NCBI RefSeq assembly: GCF_963966145.1
Contig: NC_091048.1
Coordinates: 14,570,001-14,634,000, forward strand
Direction of reading: 5' to 3'
Source: Tenebrio molitor
Taxonomy: Eukaryota > Arthropoda > Insecta > Coleoptera > Tenebrionidae
DNA: 64,000 bases
Shown: positions 22,746-33,615 of the stretch, piece after piece
Position numbering within the stretch: the stretch's first letter is position 1
How the letters are laid out: the number at the start of each line of letters is the position of its first letter
Position numbers and translations under genes: made by a program
The notes under the pieces: model-generated
Seen by the model: only the letters and a program-made list of their open reading frames with translations
Database searches by the model: none
What the model was told of the DNA's origin: nothing

Positions 22746-24459
22746 TACAGTTAGTTCCTCGGACCTGGACGTTGCTCAGAAAAAAGTAAACACGGCCAAC
22801 AAAACAATCTACATATTCCTAATTTCGCTATCTGTAATCCACTTGTACTTTTCATAGCATGAAACACAAAAACCACGATTGGAGCTGTGCGCTTTACTAA
22901 TTACTAAATTTGACATGGCAGGACGAGGCCGTTTCAGATCCTTAACAAAGAGTTTGTCATCGTAAAATAATGAAGAGAATTAATTTCTCAGTAAAAAATC
23001 TAGAGTATCTGAATTATTATTGCTCACAACTTGTCAAACATTTGCCATTATTAACACTGAACAATAAAAATTAAAGTACCTAACACAATTTAAACGTTAA
23101 ACCGTTGAGTACTGTGGTTCGAAACGAAATAAACAAAAACCCTTACTCTGCGTTAATGAGATACGGCGCTACCGTACCCAGAATCATCCGTGACCCAGAA
23201 ACTAAATCGCTGTCGCCGCGACCGAATACTTCCTAACAAATTACTATTTTTATGCCAAAGCCAAATGCCAATCAACTTACATTTTCAGTTAAATTATATT
23301 ATTTCAGTTTCATTCTTTTTCTTTAGATTTTTTTTAAATTTCTAAATGTAACATTTAATTAAAGAGCAATAATTTTATAAAATATTTCTTCTTCATCGAA
23401 CTTAGTGAAGAAGAAGAAAACTTAAACATAATATTAAAGTTTCTTATGGTCTGTAAATATTAAATTGATATTTAAATGTATAAAAAAAAAAATAGGAGCT
23501 AGGAGGTACATATTAATTATGTAGTGCCTTATTGAAAATGTTCACAAAAACCCACAGCTGTTCTCTCAATAAATACAAATTTCTATTATTTTATTAACGA
23601 CTAAAAATGTTATTTTTTAATTAATAAGATCAATGAGAATTAAGTGATTCGTTAAAAAAAAACATTCGAATCTATGAATCTAAAGACTGAAAAGAGGTGC
23701 GGTACGGCATGCAGTACCAACTAGGGAAGCGCACTGCAATAATCTCGACGTTCTGCGCATCTGGCAAGCATCGGTGCATTTAACGCAACTCTCGCTGTCG
23801 CTGATCTGGTACTAGAGCTGGTGCGTTAGGTGCGTTATCTCCTGACATGCGAGGTGCGCGGTGGGAGGAGTTTAGCAGAGAGAACGGAAATTATCGGCAA
23901 AGATCGGTTCAGCAGCAACTCAACAATGTCGTCCTAAAAACATTGTAGACTACTGTCACAACGATAAATAGATAAATTATAAAATGTAATTCTTGACAAC
24001 TGTATAAGCAGTAACGTCATGTGTACCTACGTTACATTCTTTGAAGAAATGAAATGAATTTAGTATTCAGTTGGCAGTTCGTTAAGATTTCAGTGAATTA
24101 TGTGTGACCTGTCAATTGTAAAAGAATTTCCTCACCTAGTGCAATTAAACAATGAGATTTAAACTCCCGCGCCTTTATTAAATGGTGAGCACGCCGTTTG
24201 TTTATAATTCTAAATCGATCCAACGATCAATATGAAAGGTTATGTTTTGTCTGAAGTCAAAACGACAAACGTAAATGACTGCAATATGATCGAATTTTGG
24301 TAAATATAAAATTGATCAATGACATCAAAGAATAAATATTGTTTCCAGGACGAAGATGTAAGACTTGATTTTTGCCCAAGGGCGTTATCCCTCAATATTT
24401 GATAATTAACCGATCAGACTCATCGGTACACATTAAATTAGACAATCTCAGCTACAGTC

Positions 24460-25385
24460 ATACGATAATCTACAGTCGGACTCACCTCCACCTCATTCAG
24501 TCATTCAAACGGTAAAGCACAGGTCCGGACTCGGGTTTGCTCAATGGGACGGTACAAACATGTAAATGATAAACACCTGACACATCTGTCGCGAATCAAG
24601 GTCATACAGTGACTCACCCGGGGGATTCCTCTCCCTAGCCCGATCATGACGAGGGGCTCCAATCACAGGCGTCGTCTTCAGAGCGCTACGTTCCGGGGTT
24701 GCGTTGGATGGTCTGGTAGCACCTGTAACAGCCCCGTGTGCAGTTTGGGATGCACGGCCCGCCCGCGGTCTCCATAGAAGAAGACCGCCACGGCCAGCGT
24801 GTGAGCCTACAACCCACTTCCATACGATACTGTGCTCCCTCAGTACAGGAGAGCCGGGGTTACGTCCCAACCGTTAATCAAGCACGTATGATCTGTTACA
24901 TTTGGTTGTCACCACTGGCCGTCTCGACAAGACGCGCCCAGTCAACGGCCGAGCCGTGCCATGAGCCAAAGATACCTCACCCGGACATCCGGTGCTCAGG
25001 AATTATACCATGGTATCTGCCAGAGGTTTTAGCGCATTGGTGGTACTGACATCATAGCCCAGGTTGCCCAAACCTGCTATCACCCAGTTACCGACACACC
25101 TGGTAACTGTATCACCGGCTAGTACAAGCCTAATTCACTGCACCACTCCCGGGTCACAGACTATTCACCTGCCGTCACTCTCGTACTCGTACCTTGGACA
25201 GCCCGTCGGTTCCAGCTGCCAAAGCTACACTGTCTCTCTCGCCTGTGGAACTGTTAAAAATCACCCCCGAGTCAAGGACCTTTCAGAACATAATTTACGA
25301 GCCACATGTTTGGGGTGGAAGAGGTAGTTTGTCTGTTTCGTTTTTAAAATTCTCTTACAAAGATTATCTTTATTATTATTATTAA
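24460..25385 (+). other. GC-rich block ending in (TTA)n, possible LINE/SINE insertion
   Basis: This 900-bp block is strikingly GC- and CpG-rich compared with the AT-rich DNA around it and ends at a TTATTATTATTATTA tract (25371-25385). A GC-rich body with a trinucleotide tail suggests a retroposed LINE or SINE in plus orientation. I recognise no protein or tRNA-like head. Confidence 0.4.
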
Positions 25386-25633
25386 CTAGCTCCAACATTG
25401 TGCGAAGGAGTCCTACATGAGGCGCTCCAATCAAATGCAAAACTAGAGTAAATGTTCGAAATTTTGTAATTCGTCAATTAAAGGAATAAATCGTTCCTAT
25501 ACTGTTTTGCATTTATTGTGTTATTAAAGCAGATGAGCTCAAAAATATATCTACACAAAACTTCAAGCCAAACACCTATTTTCTGTGGACGTAAAGGGGT
25601 TTATACTAAATAATGAACATTTTAAAGGCTTTA

Positions 25634-26966
25634 TTATGATAAGAGTTCACATTCTACATCATCTACAGGATCATCTGAAAAAAAATCAGCTTCTTCATCG
25701 GATTCACCAGTAATGACATGTATGACTAATTCTTGCACTTCATCTACAACTGCTTCTCTTGACAAATATTCATCCTCCACTTTTATTGCATTTCTGCATA
25801 CATTCTCCCATTCGCTGGTACCAATGATAGCAAATTTTTCTTCTGCTAATTTCCGCATGTCATCGAATTTGAATGTAACATTATGAGTAGCCACATAATT
25901 CTTCACCTGAGCCCAAATCTTTTCGATTGGATTTAATTCCGGATGATATGGTGGCAAGCGAAGCACAGAATGGCCATGATGAGCCATCAGACTGTCAACT
26001 GCATATAACTTATGCACTGGCCTATGCAATTTAATTTTAGAATATAACTCGGGTTTTGTTTCATGCAATTCAAATGGAATTCCTCTCTCATTTAGCCATT
26101 GTTGCATATTGGCTTTTTTCCAACTAGAAGTTGGGTTAGGTAGAACCGTCACATGATATGAAGCATTATCAATTATTAATACCGAATTAGGTTCTAAGTT
26201 AGGTATTAATTTTTCCTCCAGCCACTTCATATAATTCTTATGGTTCATGTCATCATGATAGTCCCCAGTCTTCTTCCCTGACTTAAAAGTTAAAAGTGCA
26301 TTAGGAACGAAGCCCTTCGCACCACCACAGTGTAGAATAATGAGTCGCTGACCTTTCCCAACAGGTGCTCTTAAGCACTTTCCACATCCATCATCCCAAC
26401 CATACGGACTCGTATGAGAGCTATGTAAATATGTCTCATCATTATAAACTATATTTCGTCCTTCTTCTCTATATTTTTTTATTTGTCGCAAAAAAACAGT
26501 GCGTTTCGATCTAATTTCGGATTTTTCAATGAGGACCATTCTGTTGTCCTTGGTCTTTCCCCAGGTAAAACCTAGCTTTTTTACAACATTCCCAAACGTT
26601 GTTAGTTTACCTTCTAAACAAATACCTTCCTGTTTCACCGCATCAAAAACTGTCTGCATTGATGGTTTTCTTTTTTGAATAACTGTAAAGTTATAAATAA
26701 CTCTCCTAACAATTTCTTCTTCGAACTCTCAACTCATCAAAAGAACTCTTTGGAGCCGGCTTTTTAATGGATTTTCTTGGTGAAACAAACTTTTATGCTA
26801 CTCATTGAACAACCTGTAGCTTCCACTAATCTATCAAAAAGGCTATTTAAAGGAATCACAACGTCATTGGCTTCTTTTTCCCGTTTCATAAATTTATAAA
26901 TTTTATAAATTATTTCCCGGCCTTGGCTGTGTATCACACGGTTGTTCATCTTTATGACCTGCAATG
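25634..26966 (-). pseudogene. IS630-type transposase, catalytic half open, N-terminus frameshifted
   Basis: The minus frame 26659-25634 is open for 341 residues and extends a little further upstream (EEEIVRRVIYNF). Catalytic motifs are IVYNDETYLHSSHT (first D), LIIDNASYH (second D) and PYHPELNPIEKIW (E). About 81 residues separate the second D from the E, far more than the 34-41 of classical Tc1/mariner. An upstream exon (MNNRVIHSQGREI ... from 26954, preceded by a good TTTCATTGCAG acceptor) is out of frame with it, with two frameshifts between 26700 and 26780. Further donors near 27026 (AAC|GTAAGT) and 27165 (GTG|GTAAGT) suggest untranslated 5' exons. The C-terminus is acidic (ESDEEADFFSDD). 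Confidence 0.85.
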
Positions 26967-27840
26967 AAATAATTCAAATTCGTTATTCGTTAACAGAATA
27001 TATAGATAAATGTAGTAACTTACGTTATGCAACAAAAATTGATGTAAATAAATACTCAAAACTGATTGTCGGCTTGTCAAGTATGGAAATAAGACCGTAA
27101 CCTGTCGCAAAAACAAATCAAATCATTAAAATCTTGATTACAATTTGTACAGACATTTCAACTTACCACTTCCAAATAACAAATGCACAGAGTCTTGAAA
27201 AAGACTGATTTTACTAAACAAAAATACATAAAAACGGGAGAAAATTAGGACGCTTCAACAAACAACACGATGGAAGTATGGAAGGAAAGTGATGATGTTT
27301 TTAAGTTCCGTAGTAGGGCGATTTTGTAGAACAGGTGGGAGTCGTTCGTAACCAGTCGTCTGAATTTGTTCTTCTGCGCAACTTTAACTCGCGTGTCAGG
27401 AGATAATGCACCAGCTATACTTGCCGACCCAAACCCAAACAGCGTGCAATTTCATCGGACATGCTCACGCGTATATTTAATGCGCTTACTTTTACGGGAT
27501 ACTGGGACCATGAAATAATGGACCTTTGAATTTCCAGTAAGGGCTAATGTCATAAAATTTGAAAAATATATGCATATTAGAGAGATATGAATGATGAAAC
27601 TTGTTTAAAAAAATATATATAAATGAACTGTTTTAAATTGTGTTCTTTTCAAATAAATTTCTGGGTCGGCACTGCCGTGTCTGCCGCCCCTGACCAGCCG
27701 CCACTGCATTAAACTACGAGTGCTTTAATAGATAGCCATAAACGATTCCAAATTGAATACAATAATAGACCTATTAAAAGATTCTAAAAACATAGTTATA
27801 TCTTTAGTTTGTGTTCTACTCAACTACTGTTCTTTGCCTT

Positions 27841-28051
27841 AGGCTAGGGCCACACTACAGACTTTTCATCGGCCGACAGTTTAGTTGGTTGCTTAATAAG
27901 TATGAGGACTTATGTGAGTGCGCACACTAAAGCGATTGTAGTCGGCCGACAGATTGATCGAAAACAGTTTAGTTTACCTGCTGGGCGCGGAAGCTACCCA
28001 ATAGGACTAAATGATCGGCCGATTATTTAGTCTGTAGTGTGGCCCTAGCCT
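27841..28051. repeat. Harbinger-like palindromic MITE (GGGCCACACTACAGAC)
   Basis: AGGCTAGGGCCACACTACAG on the left mirrors CTGTAGTGTGGCCCTAGCCT on the right. The inner part repeats CGGCCGA in opposite orientations. GGGCC tips fit PIF/Harbinger MITEs, and the flank is compatible with a CTA/TAG duplication. Confidence 0.7.
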
Positions 28052-29206
28052 TACACGCAGCACGCAGTTGAGCATGTAACAACAAAGCACCCAAGTTACT
28101 AACGCATGCGTATTGGTAAGGATCGTCCTGGGTTATTTAGCCTCTCGTCATAGAATTGACATTGACGCTTGACAGAATCCTGATAACACATGCCAACCGA
28201 AACCGATGACAACTCAAAATCCCTACTTTTTGTCGAACTAGGACGGCAAGTCATGTGTTTTTGGACGATTTTGAGATCTACAAATTACCAAATTCCGGCC
28301 AGAGGCACGAAAACGAACGTACTATCTTATTTTGGTCCGTTTCTAACGGTAAAGACATTTATCAAATTTGACAGTTAAAAATGTTTCTTCGTATTGTACG
28401 ATTATAACTAGGAAAAGGGTGCCTATTAATCGTTAAGGAGACGTCGTTGATAGAAGAAAGCAATCAGTATAGTCTGTTTTTTAATCAAAGAACCACTACC
28501 TGTTGATTTAGGTTCGCAAATATAAAATTTTACTAAATTTTGGGAATTTAATGATATCTAATGATAATGATATCTCAAAGTGAGACATTTATTAAACTTT
28601 CAAATTAGTTGTTATTAGTTGTTATTAACTTTATTAACATGGTGTGCTACTAATCTCTCTAATAACCTCAATTTTTATATGATGAGATTTTTCATCCTAC
28701 GTCAAAAGTGTACAACGTTGCCAGCTCTATTTTGGATGCTTGCTTCAATGATTATAATCATACCGGCTGTTGTAGATACATATTTTTCCGCAATCGTGTT
28801 GTTATAGCTACTTACAATTGTTGTTGACACAATCTAAAAGTTGAACTTGACAACCCTAATGCTGTAAGTAAATAACGACACCGATACGACTTCGACTTCG
28901 TCTCGATTTTTTTCGATTCTGTTATAATGTGCTTATCCCAATATATTATATTGAGAATGTTTTTTGCGCGTTTTTCCAAAATTAAATGGCCAAGTTTAAA
29001 GTCTTGTATGAAAGAATAAGTTATTTTTTTCACTACTAGTCTGAGAACCGAACCCAGAAGTAGAATTTCTCTCCTACTGGTTAATAACAACCTAGCAACG
29101 AAAGATTGTCGCTTATTTCGTTGGTTAACGTACTTAGACGATTTTCGTAGCAACAGTTTAGAAATGACAATTCGGATCTGTCGCATCCGATAATAGTGGT
29201 TTATTT

Positions 29207-29309
29207 AACGAGTTTGTGTATAAATTGGGCCTTTAAAACGCTCGTTTCACTCTCGTTTTAAACTAGCCTACTCATGCCAAAAAAGGCCCAATTTACACAC
29301 GAACGAGTT
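29207..29309. repeat. 103-bp palindrome
   Basis: AACGAGTTTGTGTATAAATT with GGGCC is mirrored by GGCCCAATTTACACACGAAC. A smaller mirrored core (AAAACGCTCG / CTCGTTTTAAAC) lies inside. Confidence 0.7.
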
Positions 29310-29483
29310 GAATACAACGTTTTTTTGTTCGACGAGCCCCTTAAAGGCTCCAAATCGCTTAAAATCTTTAAAATTGGCTTGACGTTTCGTTTTGACAACT
29401 TGTGACATTTATCAAAATCCGTTCACACAGGAGAAAAGTCTCAAATTCTGACAGTGTCGAACAAAAAAATTATTTTATTTTCG

Positions 29484-29530
29484 TATCCCACCTCCACCCG
29501 GCGGCACGGCAATTTTGCCGGAGTACATAC
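29484..29530 (-). repeat. LINE 3'-end fragment
   Basis: On the minus strand this matches the conserved GC-rich 3' UTR segment after the LINE at 19640-20754 almost base for base, including the CGGCAAAATTGCCG core. It is an extremely 5'-truncated insertion of the same family. Confidence 0.65.
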
Positions 29531-29592
29531 ATTAATAATTATTATCATAAAGGGTTTTAACGTATCTAGCAGTGAAAAAAATAGTAAACTAC

Positions 29593-29689
29593 GGTAGAGA
29601 AGTCCCTTATAGCCTTCGCGCCTTACATCCCTCGGCGCGCCTCGGAATCTAATCTTGGCGCTCTGGCTATAATCATGAACTTCTCCACC
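29593..29689. repeat. 97-bp palindrome
   Basis: GGTAGAGAAGTCCCTTATAG is imperfectly mirrored by CTATAATCATGAACTTCTCC, with a GC-rich core (GGCGCGCCTCGG) between them. Confidence 0.55.
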
Positions 29690-30099
29690 TTGGTATATAT
29701 ACTATAAAAACAGGAATTCAACAGTGTAAGATTCATCCCCATAGTTGGTTTAATAACAAAGCGATGATCACTTGAAATTTTGAATTTTTCCGAAAAAATG
29801 ATCATAAATTATTTGATTTTTGGCGAATAATTGTAAAAAAAATTAAATGCATGTAACATATTTTAAACTCAAACCTAAAATGTTTCTTTAACATCTCTTT
29901 GGGTTAGTGAAAATGTATTTATGCTGAAGTACAAGACTGCACATTTCATCGCTGCACAATAGTACTCGTACATATCGCATACACTCAAACGGCCGTTCCT
30001 AAACCAGTCTAGGAATAAGTTTGAAAAAAAATTCGTTAAAGATAACCGATATTAGAATACTGTCGCTCTCAATGCAAAAAGCACAAACGTATTTCGAAC

Positions 30100-30720
30100 A
30101 AAGCACAGGAAGAAGGAGGACCCTGTAAGCCGAGATGAGACAAGTGAACCTTGCTCCACTTGCGTTTTCTTTGAAACGAAAAATAATAGCAAAAAAAAGC
30201 GCAAAAACGGCGCCGTTTCTCGTCAACCGCCACCAAAACGACGAAATCGTCGACAAATGACATTCCGGAATTTTCCGGTTGATGAACCTGAATTAAATGA
30301 CGTTGACTCCGCGTTACTTATTCTTTATTGTAGTTTTTTACAGAAACATCACCATTTAGAAGTTTTGATTTATGCCGGTGTGATTATTCAAATTGTGATC
30401 TGGAAGCATGGTCGAGTGATCGCCGAGATGAGTGTAAGAAGAGGTGAACGGACCAAGTGAAGCGAGTCGGAGTGTGACTGGCGCGATGACGGACCCACGA
30501 CACCTCTGGGTGGCGAGATCTCCAGGTCGACGGACAAACAGAACCCGGAGATGTGTAGAGAGTGTGGTGAAGCGTGGACGCGGAGGAAAAAGCGTGGCCG
30601 TGTGTGAGCTTAATACTCTACCTGCCACGAACAAAAAGCTCGACGGAGGCGGTTCAAAAGGGCCAAGACGCGATTCTTTTAACGGCCGTTTTTCTCTTGT
30701 TTGCACTAGGTGATCCCGTC
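30100..30720. other. GC-rich island
   Basis: CpG is frequent here and frames on both strands stay open by composition alone. It could be an unannotated promoter/5' exon or an old element. No start, splice pattern or motif decides. Confidence 0.3.
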
Positions 30721-31383
30721 CAAGGACGTCATTAGGCCGTTACGTCTTGTTTCCTAGTTTACGCAATCATGTTAAAACATTGACGAAAATCACGAATCGA
30801 AAACATAAAATTATTACTCATTAGGAATTCACTTTAACACACAAAAAATAAAATAATATCGAATGTAAATATAAGTTAAGTTCAACAATTCATCAATACT
30901 TCAATTTTTGAACTAATGACAATTCGGGAAAAGACTGAAAGATACCACATAGAAAAAAGTAATATTAAAAAAATGCCTTCCAATAACTTAATTATTGATC
31001 CTTCCAAATATAATCTTACCTTCCTTCTGATAGTTTCCATTGCGAAGAAATCTCTCGTACACACTTTCTTTCAAAAGAAATGAAGAAGTAGCAATGGTTG
31101 AAATTTTGAATTTTTATCGACAATCATTAAAATTGAAGAATGTATTTGGACTGTAACAACATTATTAGGTGGGACGAGTTATCAATAAATTACAAAAAAG
31201 AAACAGATATTCAAACCTTTGTCAAGGAACTTGTTTGACAATGAAAACATGAAGTTATGTTCATGTCTTAAATAATAACATCTACTTAACACATTGCACT
31301 TTGCAAATAACACAGACATTCTGACTACTGCAAAGTATGAAATTTGTTGGTGATTAAAAAATGAGGTTATGTCATGTTGTATA

Positions 31384-32191
31384 CAGAGTGTATCTGAAAT
31401 ACGTGTGTTAATTTTAACCAGTGAAAGAACTCCAATTTATGAAACTTTTCTCTACAACATTTTGCAAAATTCGCAAAAGTTTTCCATGATTTTTTGCCTC
31501 ACAATTTTTACCAAACGAGTCGTTTTCTATTTTTTCGTAACCATAAAAATTTTAATTTTCATTATTAATTTTTTTGTGTGAAACAAAATGATTATCATCT
31601 AGTTAACTTTGGAATTTTTTCATATGTAAATTTTCCTGCACCTCTACTCTTTTTGAAGTAGCCATGTATGCCAATAAATGTCCTCAATCATATTGACAAT
31701 TATTATTACAATTTATTAAATTGAATTAACATTTAACAAACAATTAAAATGTATACCATGATTTACCCTGCAAGAAAACACTTTCATTATTGAGGCGTAT
31801 TTCCGATTTCATCCCTTCACAATAAATCACATTTGGAATTTTGATGTATATTTTGAGGTTGGGATACTGCCTTCATTTTTTTCATAGAACGGCACACCCT
31901 ATTTTTACAAGGGTCATGCAAAGGTACTCGTAAGTCATTAACTAGATGAAGATCATTTTCTTCCACACTGTATAACAATGCAACTTTTTTGACAAGGCTT
32001 CGTTTCTGTCACAACAGAAAATTTTCGCTCTTACCCGTAAGCGGGTAGATATTTTTATGGTTAATTTATTCCAAATTTTAAACCAATTTGTAACGCTTAA
32101 TTTTCGTAAAAAATTCAAATAGAAAAAAACTTTACATTTAACAAGTTTTGCTACGTGTTAAAATTAACACACGCATTTTAGATACACCCTG
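31384..32191. repeat. TA-flanked MITE (CAGRGTGTATCT ends)
   Basis: CAGAGTGTATCTGAAATACG plus TGTGTTAATTTTAAC after TA at 31382 is mirrored, with three mismatches over 35 bp, by the sequence ending CACCCTG at 32191 before TA. The interior is AT-rich without coding signal. Confidence 0.85.
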
Positions 32192-32193
32192 TA

Positions 32194-32549
32194 TTTGTTT
32201 TATTTATTTGTTGTAATAAAATGCACCTTTAATCAAGTTCATAAATGCATTCATATTCACCCTTACAGCATAAAAAAAGAAGAGACCTACGGATTCTAAC
32301 TTGCGAAATTTTAATTAATTTGTTATTGAAACATGGGGTTATGTTCATGTCTTAAACTATTTTTCTTTCTATTTTATTGCAAGTAACACAAAGCGGCCCA
32401 TGAGGTCCCGTAAAGGAACCATATTTTAAAGCAATTTAAGCATATTAAAGCCATCAATTTCGACGCCGATGGAACATCTGCCCCCGGCAATATATCACAT
32501 CACCTTAAACGACGAAAAATCTCCAACTAATTGTTCAAAACCCGACCTT
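32194..32549. other. AT-rich spacer
   Basis: No gene is visible. The stretch contains the second copy of the GGTTATGTTCATGTCTTAAA direct repeat (near 32335). Confidence 0.35.
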
Positions 32550-32677
32550 TCATCCATTCATACACTTCTGCGGAGGACCATCAACGTCTTCAATGAGCTG
32601 CTGCCCTTTTTTCATTTGTTCACGCAACCATAAAGCATATTGGATTGGAACGCGTGGGTCACCCATGAACGACTCGT
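32550..32677 (-). CDS. Candidate terminal exon of an unknown host gene
   Basis: After a plausible acceptor (TTTCGGTAATTTCTAG) the minus strand stays open for 42 codons to a TGA at 32550. It reads DESFMGDPRVPIQYALWLRE, then QMKKGQQLIEDVDGPPQK. The sequence looks like real protein (balanced composition, an amphipathic stretch) and nothing like the surrounding elements. I do not recognise the family. It requires a one-base codon start from the upstream exon; the candidate exon at 34510-34561 ends in the wrong phase to join directly, so an intermediate exon would be needed. Confidence 0.35.
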
Positions 32678-32855
32678 CTAGAAATTACCGAAAAATTGTC
32701 ACTCTTACTTAAAAATAATACAATAATTATACACTACTTATGGTCTTTCTGCTTTCTGGATTTTCTGGAAATAAAATAAATGTAAAGACGACTAAAAACT
32801 ATTTTTTTTTTGAGTTAGGTACTAGGCCTCTTTCTTAAACAGACATTGAGAAAAA

Positions 32856-32863
32856 CGTGTGAA
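32856..32863 (+). promoter_or_regulatory. Possible Su(H) site upstream of the HES-like gene
   Basis: CGTGTGAA matches the YGTGDGAA Su(H)/CSL consensus about 200 bp before the start codon. An N-box-type CTTGTG lies at 33001-33006. Single matches of this length also occur by chance. Confidence 0.4.
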
Positions 32864-33065
32864 TTCGCTCCCGAGGGCCGATGGGACGCCTTTGGCAGGT
32901 CCAATTCCCATCCCACCAACGGGGCTGCGTTATTATAGTCCAATAGATAGCCGCCAGTTTGGTGGGGCGAAGAAGAGGGGGTTGCGAGTCTCTTTAAGAA
33001 CTTGTGATACTTTGATCGCCTGTTATTTCATTTTCTCGGAGCAACAAGTGGTGCATCGATCCGTG

Positions 33066-33565
33066 ATGAAGAGCGATAGCGACAGGAATATTGGCATGTC
33101 TGAGAATCGCAAAGTAAGCCGTCTCAACACCTTTTGTCGGACTCTTCACTCAGCTTGTTTTGTCACCAGATCCGCAAGCCCCTCATGGAAAAGAAACGGC
33201 GAGCTCGGATCAACGACAGCCTCGAAACTCTGAAGCAGATCCTTTTGGAGTCGAAGACGACCCTGAAGGAATCCACCGGGAAGAGGAACGGACAGAGGAC
33301 AGCGAAACTCGAAAAAGCCGATATCTTGGAGATGACGGTCCGGTACGTGCAACACTTGAGGAACAAGTTGAATCAGAACGAGGGGATTCGAGATGAGGAG
33401 AAGGGTTGTGAAGCAGGCGCAGGGTTACAGATGGGGGTCACGCTGATACCAACGAAGCTGAGTAGTGGTGAAATCGTGTTCGTAATGCCGTCGAATCTCA
33501 AGGCGAGTCAGGATGGGAATCAGTTTCCAATGAAGATTTCGGAAAATGTGTGGAGGCCGTGGTGA
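33066..33565 (+). CDS. HES/E(spl)-type bHLH-WRPW transcriptional repressor without Orange domain
   Basis: Two exons, 33066-33113 and 33170-33565, are separated by a 56-bp GT..AG intron, giving 147 residues. The intron falls within the basic region, as in hairy and vertebrate Hes genes. The basic region reads RKPLMEKKRRARIN with the proline typical of Hairy/E(spl) proteins. Helix 1 is LETLKQILLESKT, the loop is unusually long (STGKRNGQRTAKLEK), and helix 2 is ADILEMTVRYVQHLRNKL. The Orange domain that normally follows is absent. Instead a short linker contains GVTLIPTKLSSGEIVFVMP, a motif seen near the end of several family members. The last residues WRPW recruit Groucho. I chose the ATG at 33066 because family proteins start shortly before the basic region; an in-frame ATG at 32859 would add 69 unfamiliar residues. 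The role would be nuclear repression downstream of Notch, which I infer from the family. Confidence 0.87.
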
Positions 33566-33615
33566 CGGGTGCAATTTAGCAAAATTTTTGTAAAGAGACT
33601 GTTTAGTTTATGAGC

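Larger units (their letters stand above)
23815..27417 (-). mobile_element. IS630-Tc1-mariner type transposon (DD-about-81-E), about 3.6 kb
   Basis: The left end AGCTGGTGCGTTA with GTTATCTCCTGACATGCGAG is mirrored on the right by CGCGTGTCAGGAGATAATGC and ACCAGCT, next to TA. The left end has a small internal duplication of GGTGCGTTA. It encodes a transposase on the minus strand (25634-26966) with non-coding 5' exons, and hosts a GC-rich block at 24460-25385. Confidence 0.7.
21896..27706 (-). mobile_element. hAT element with CAGTGGCGGCT ends, interrupted
   Basis: CAGTGGCGGCT at 21896 mirrors AGCCGCCACTG ending at 27706. Perfect 8-bp duplications CATTAAAC flank it (21888-21895 and 27707-27714). 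A remnant of a TTF/DUF4371-type transposase at 22400-22745 supports a ZMYM-like hAT lineage, whose ends are known to read CAGTGGCGG. A 3.6-kb IS630-type transposon occupies 23815-27417. Confidence 0.85.
21179..28148. mobile_element. Outer element of a multi-level nest (8-bp TSD)
   Basis: ACGAGAGGCTAAATTACCCA begins at 21179, and its near-complement (CCTGGGTTATTTAGCCTCTCGT) ends at 28148. Both are bordered by CATAGAAT (21171-21178 and 28149-28156). Once the hAT element at 21896-27706 is subtracted, about 1.15 kb of its own sequence remains, with no transposase. The 8-bp duplication suggests hAT, but the termini are not a standard hAT start, so the superfamily is open. Confidence 0.7.
28157..31383. 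other. 3.2 kb without a recognised gene
   Basis: This stretch is mostly AT-rich. It holds two ~100-bp palindromes (29207-29309 and 29593-29689), a solo LINE 3' end (29484-29530, minus) and a GC-rich island at 30100-30720. The minus frame at 28812-29186 shows no family motif. A direct repeat around GGTTATGTTCATGTCTTAAA occurs at about 31250 and 32335, flanking the next MITE. Confidence 0.4.

Noticed and set aside
24541..25327. Several frames of 80-110 residues
   Set aside because: GC-rich block, no recognisable domain, frames mutually overlapping.
28812..29186. 124-residue minus-strand frame
   Set aside because: Basic, low-complexity translation with no motif or start context; likely chance in AT-rich DNA.
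30356..30713. Overlapping ~90-115-residue frames on both strands
   Set aside because: Same composition effect in a GC-rich island; no splice or domain support.
32859..33113. Upstream in-frame ATG giving the HES-like protein a 69-residue extension
   Set aside because: The extension has no similarity to HES N-termini and family members start just before the basic region.
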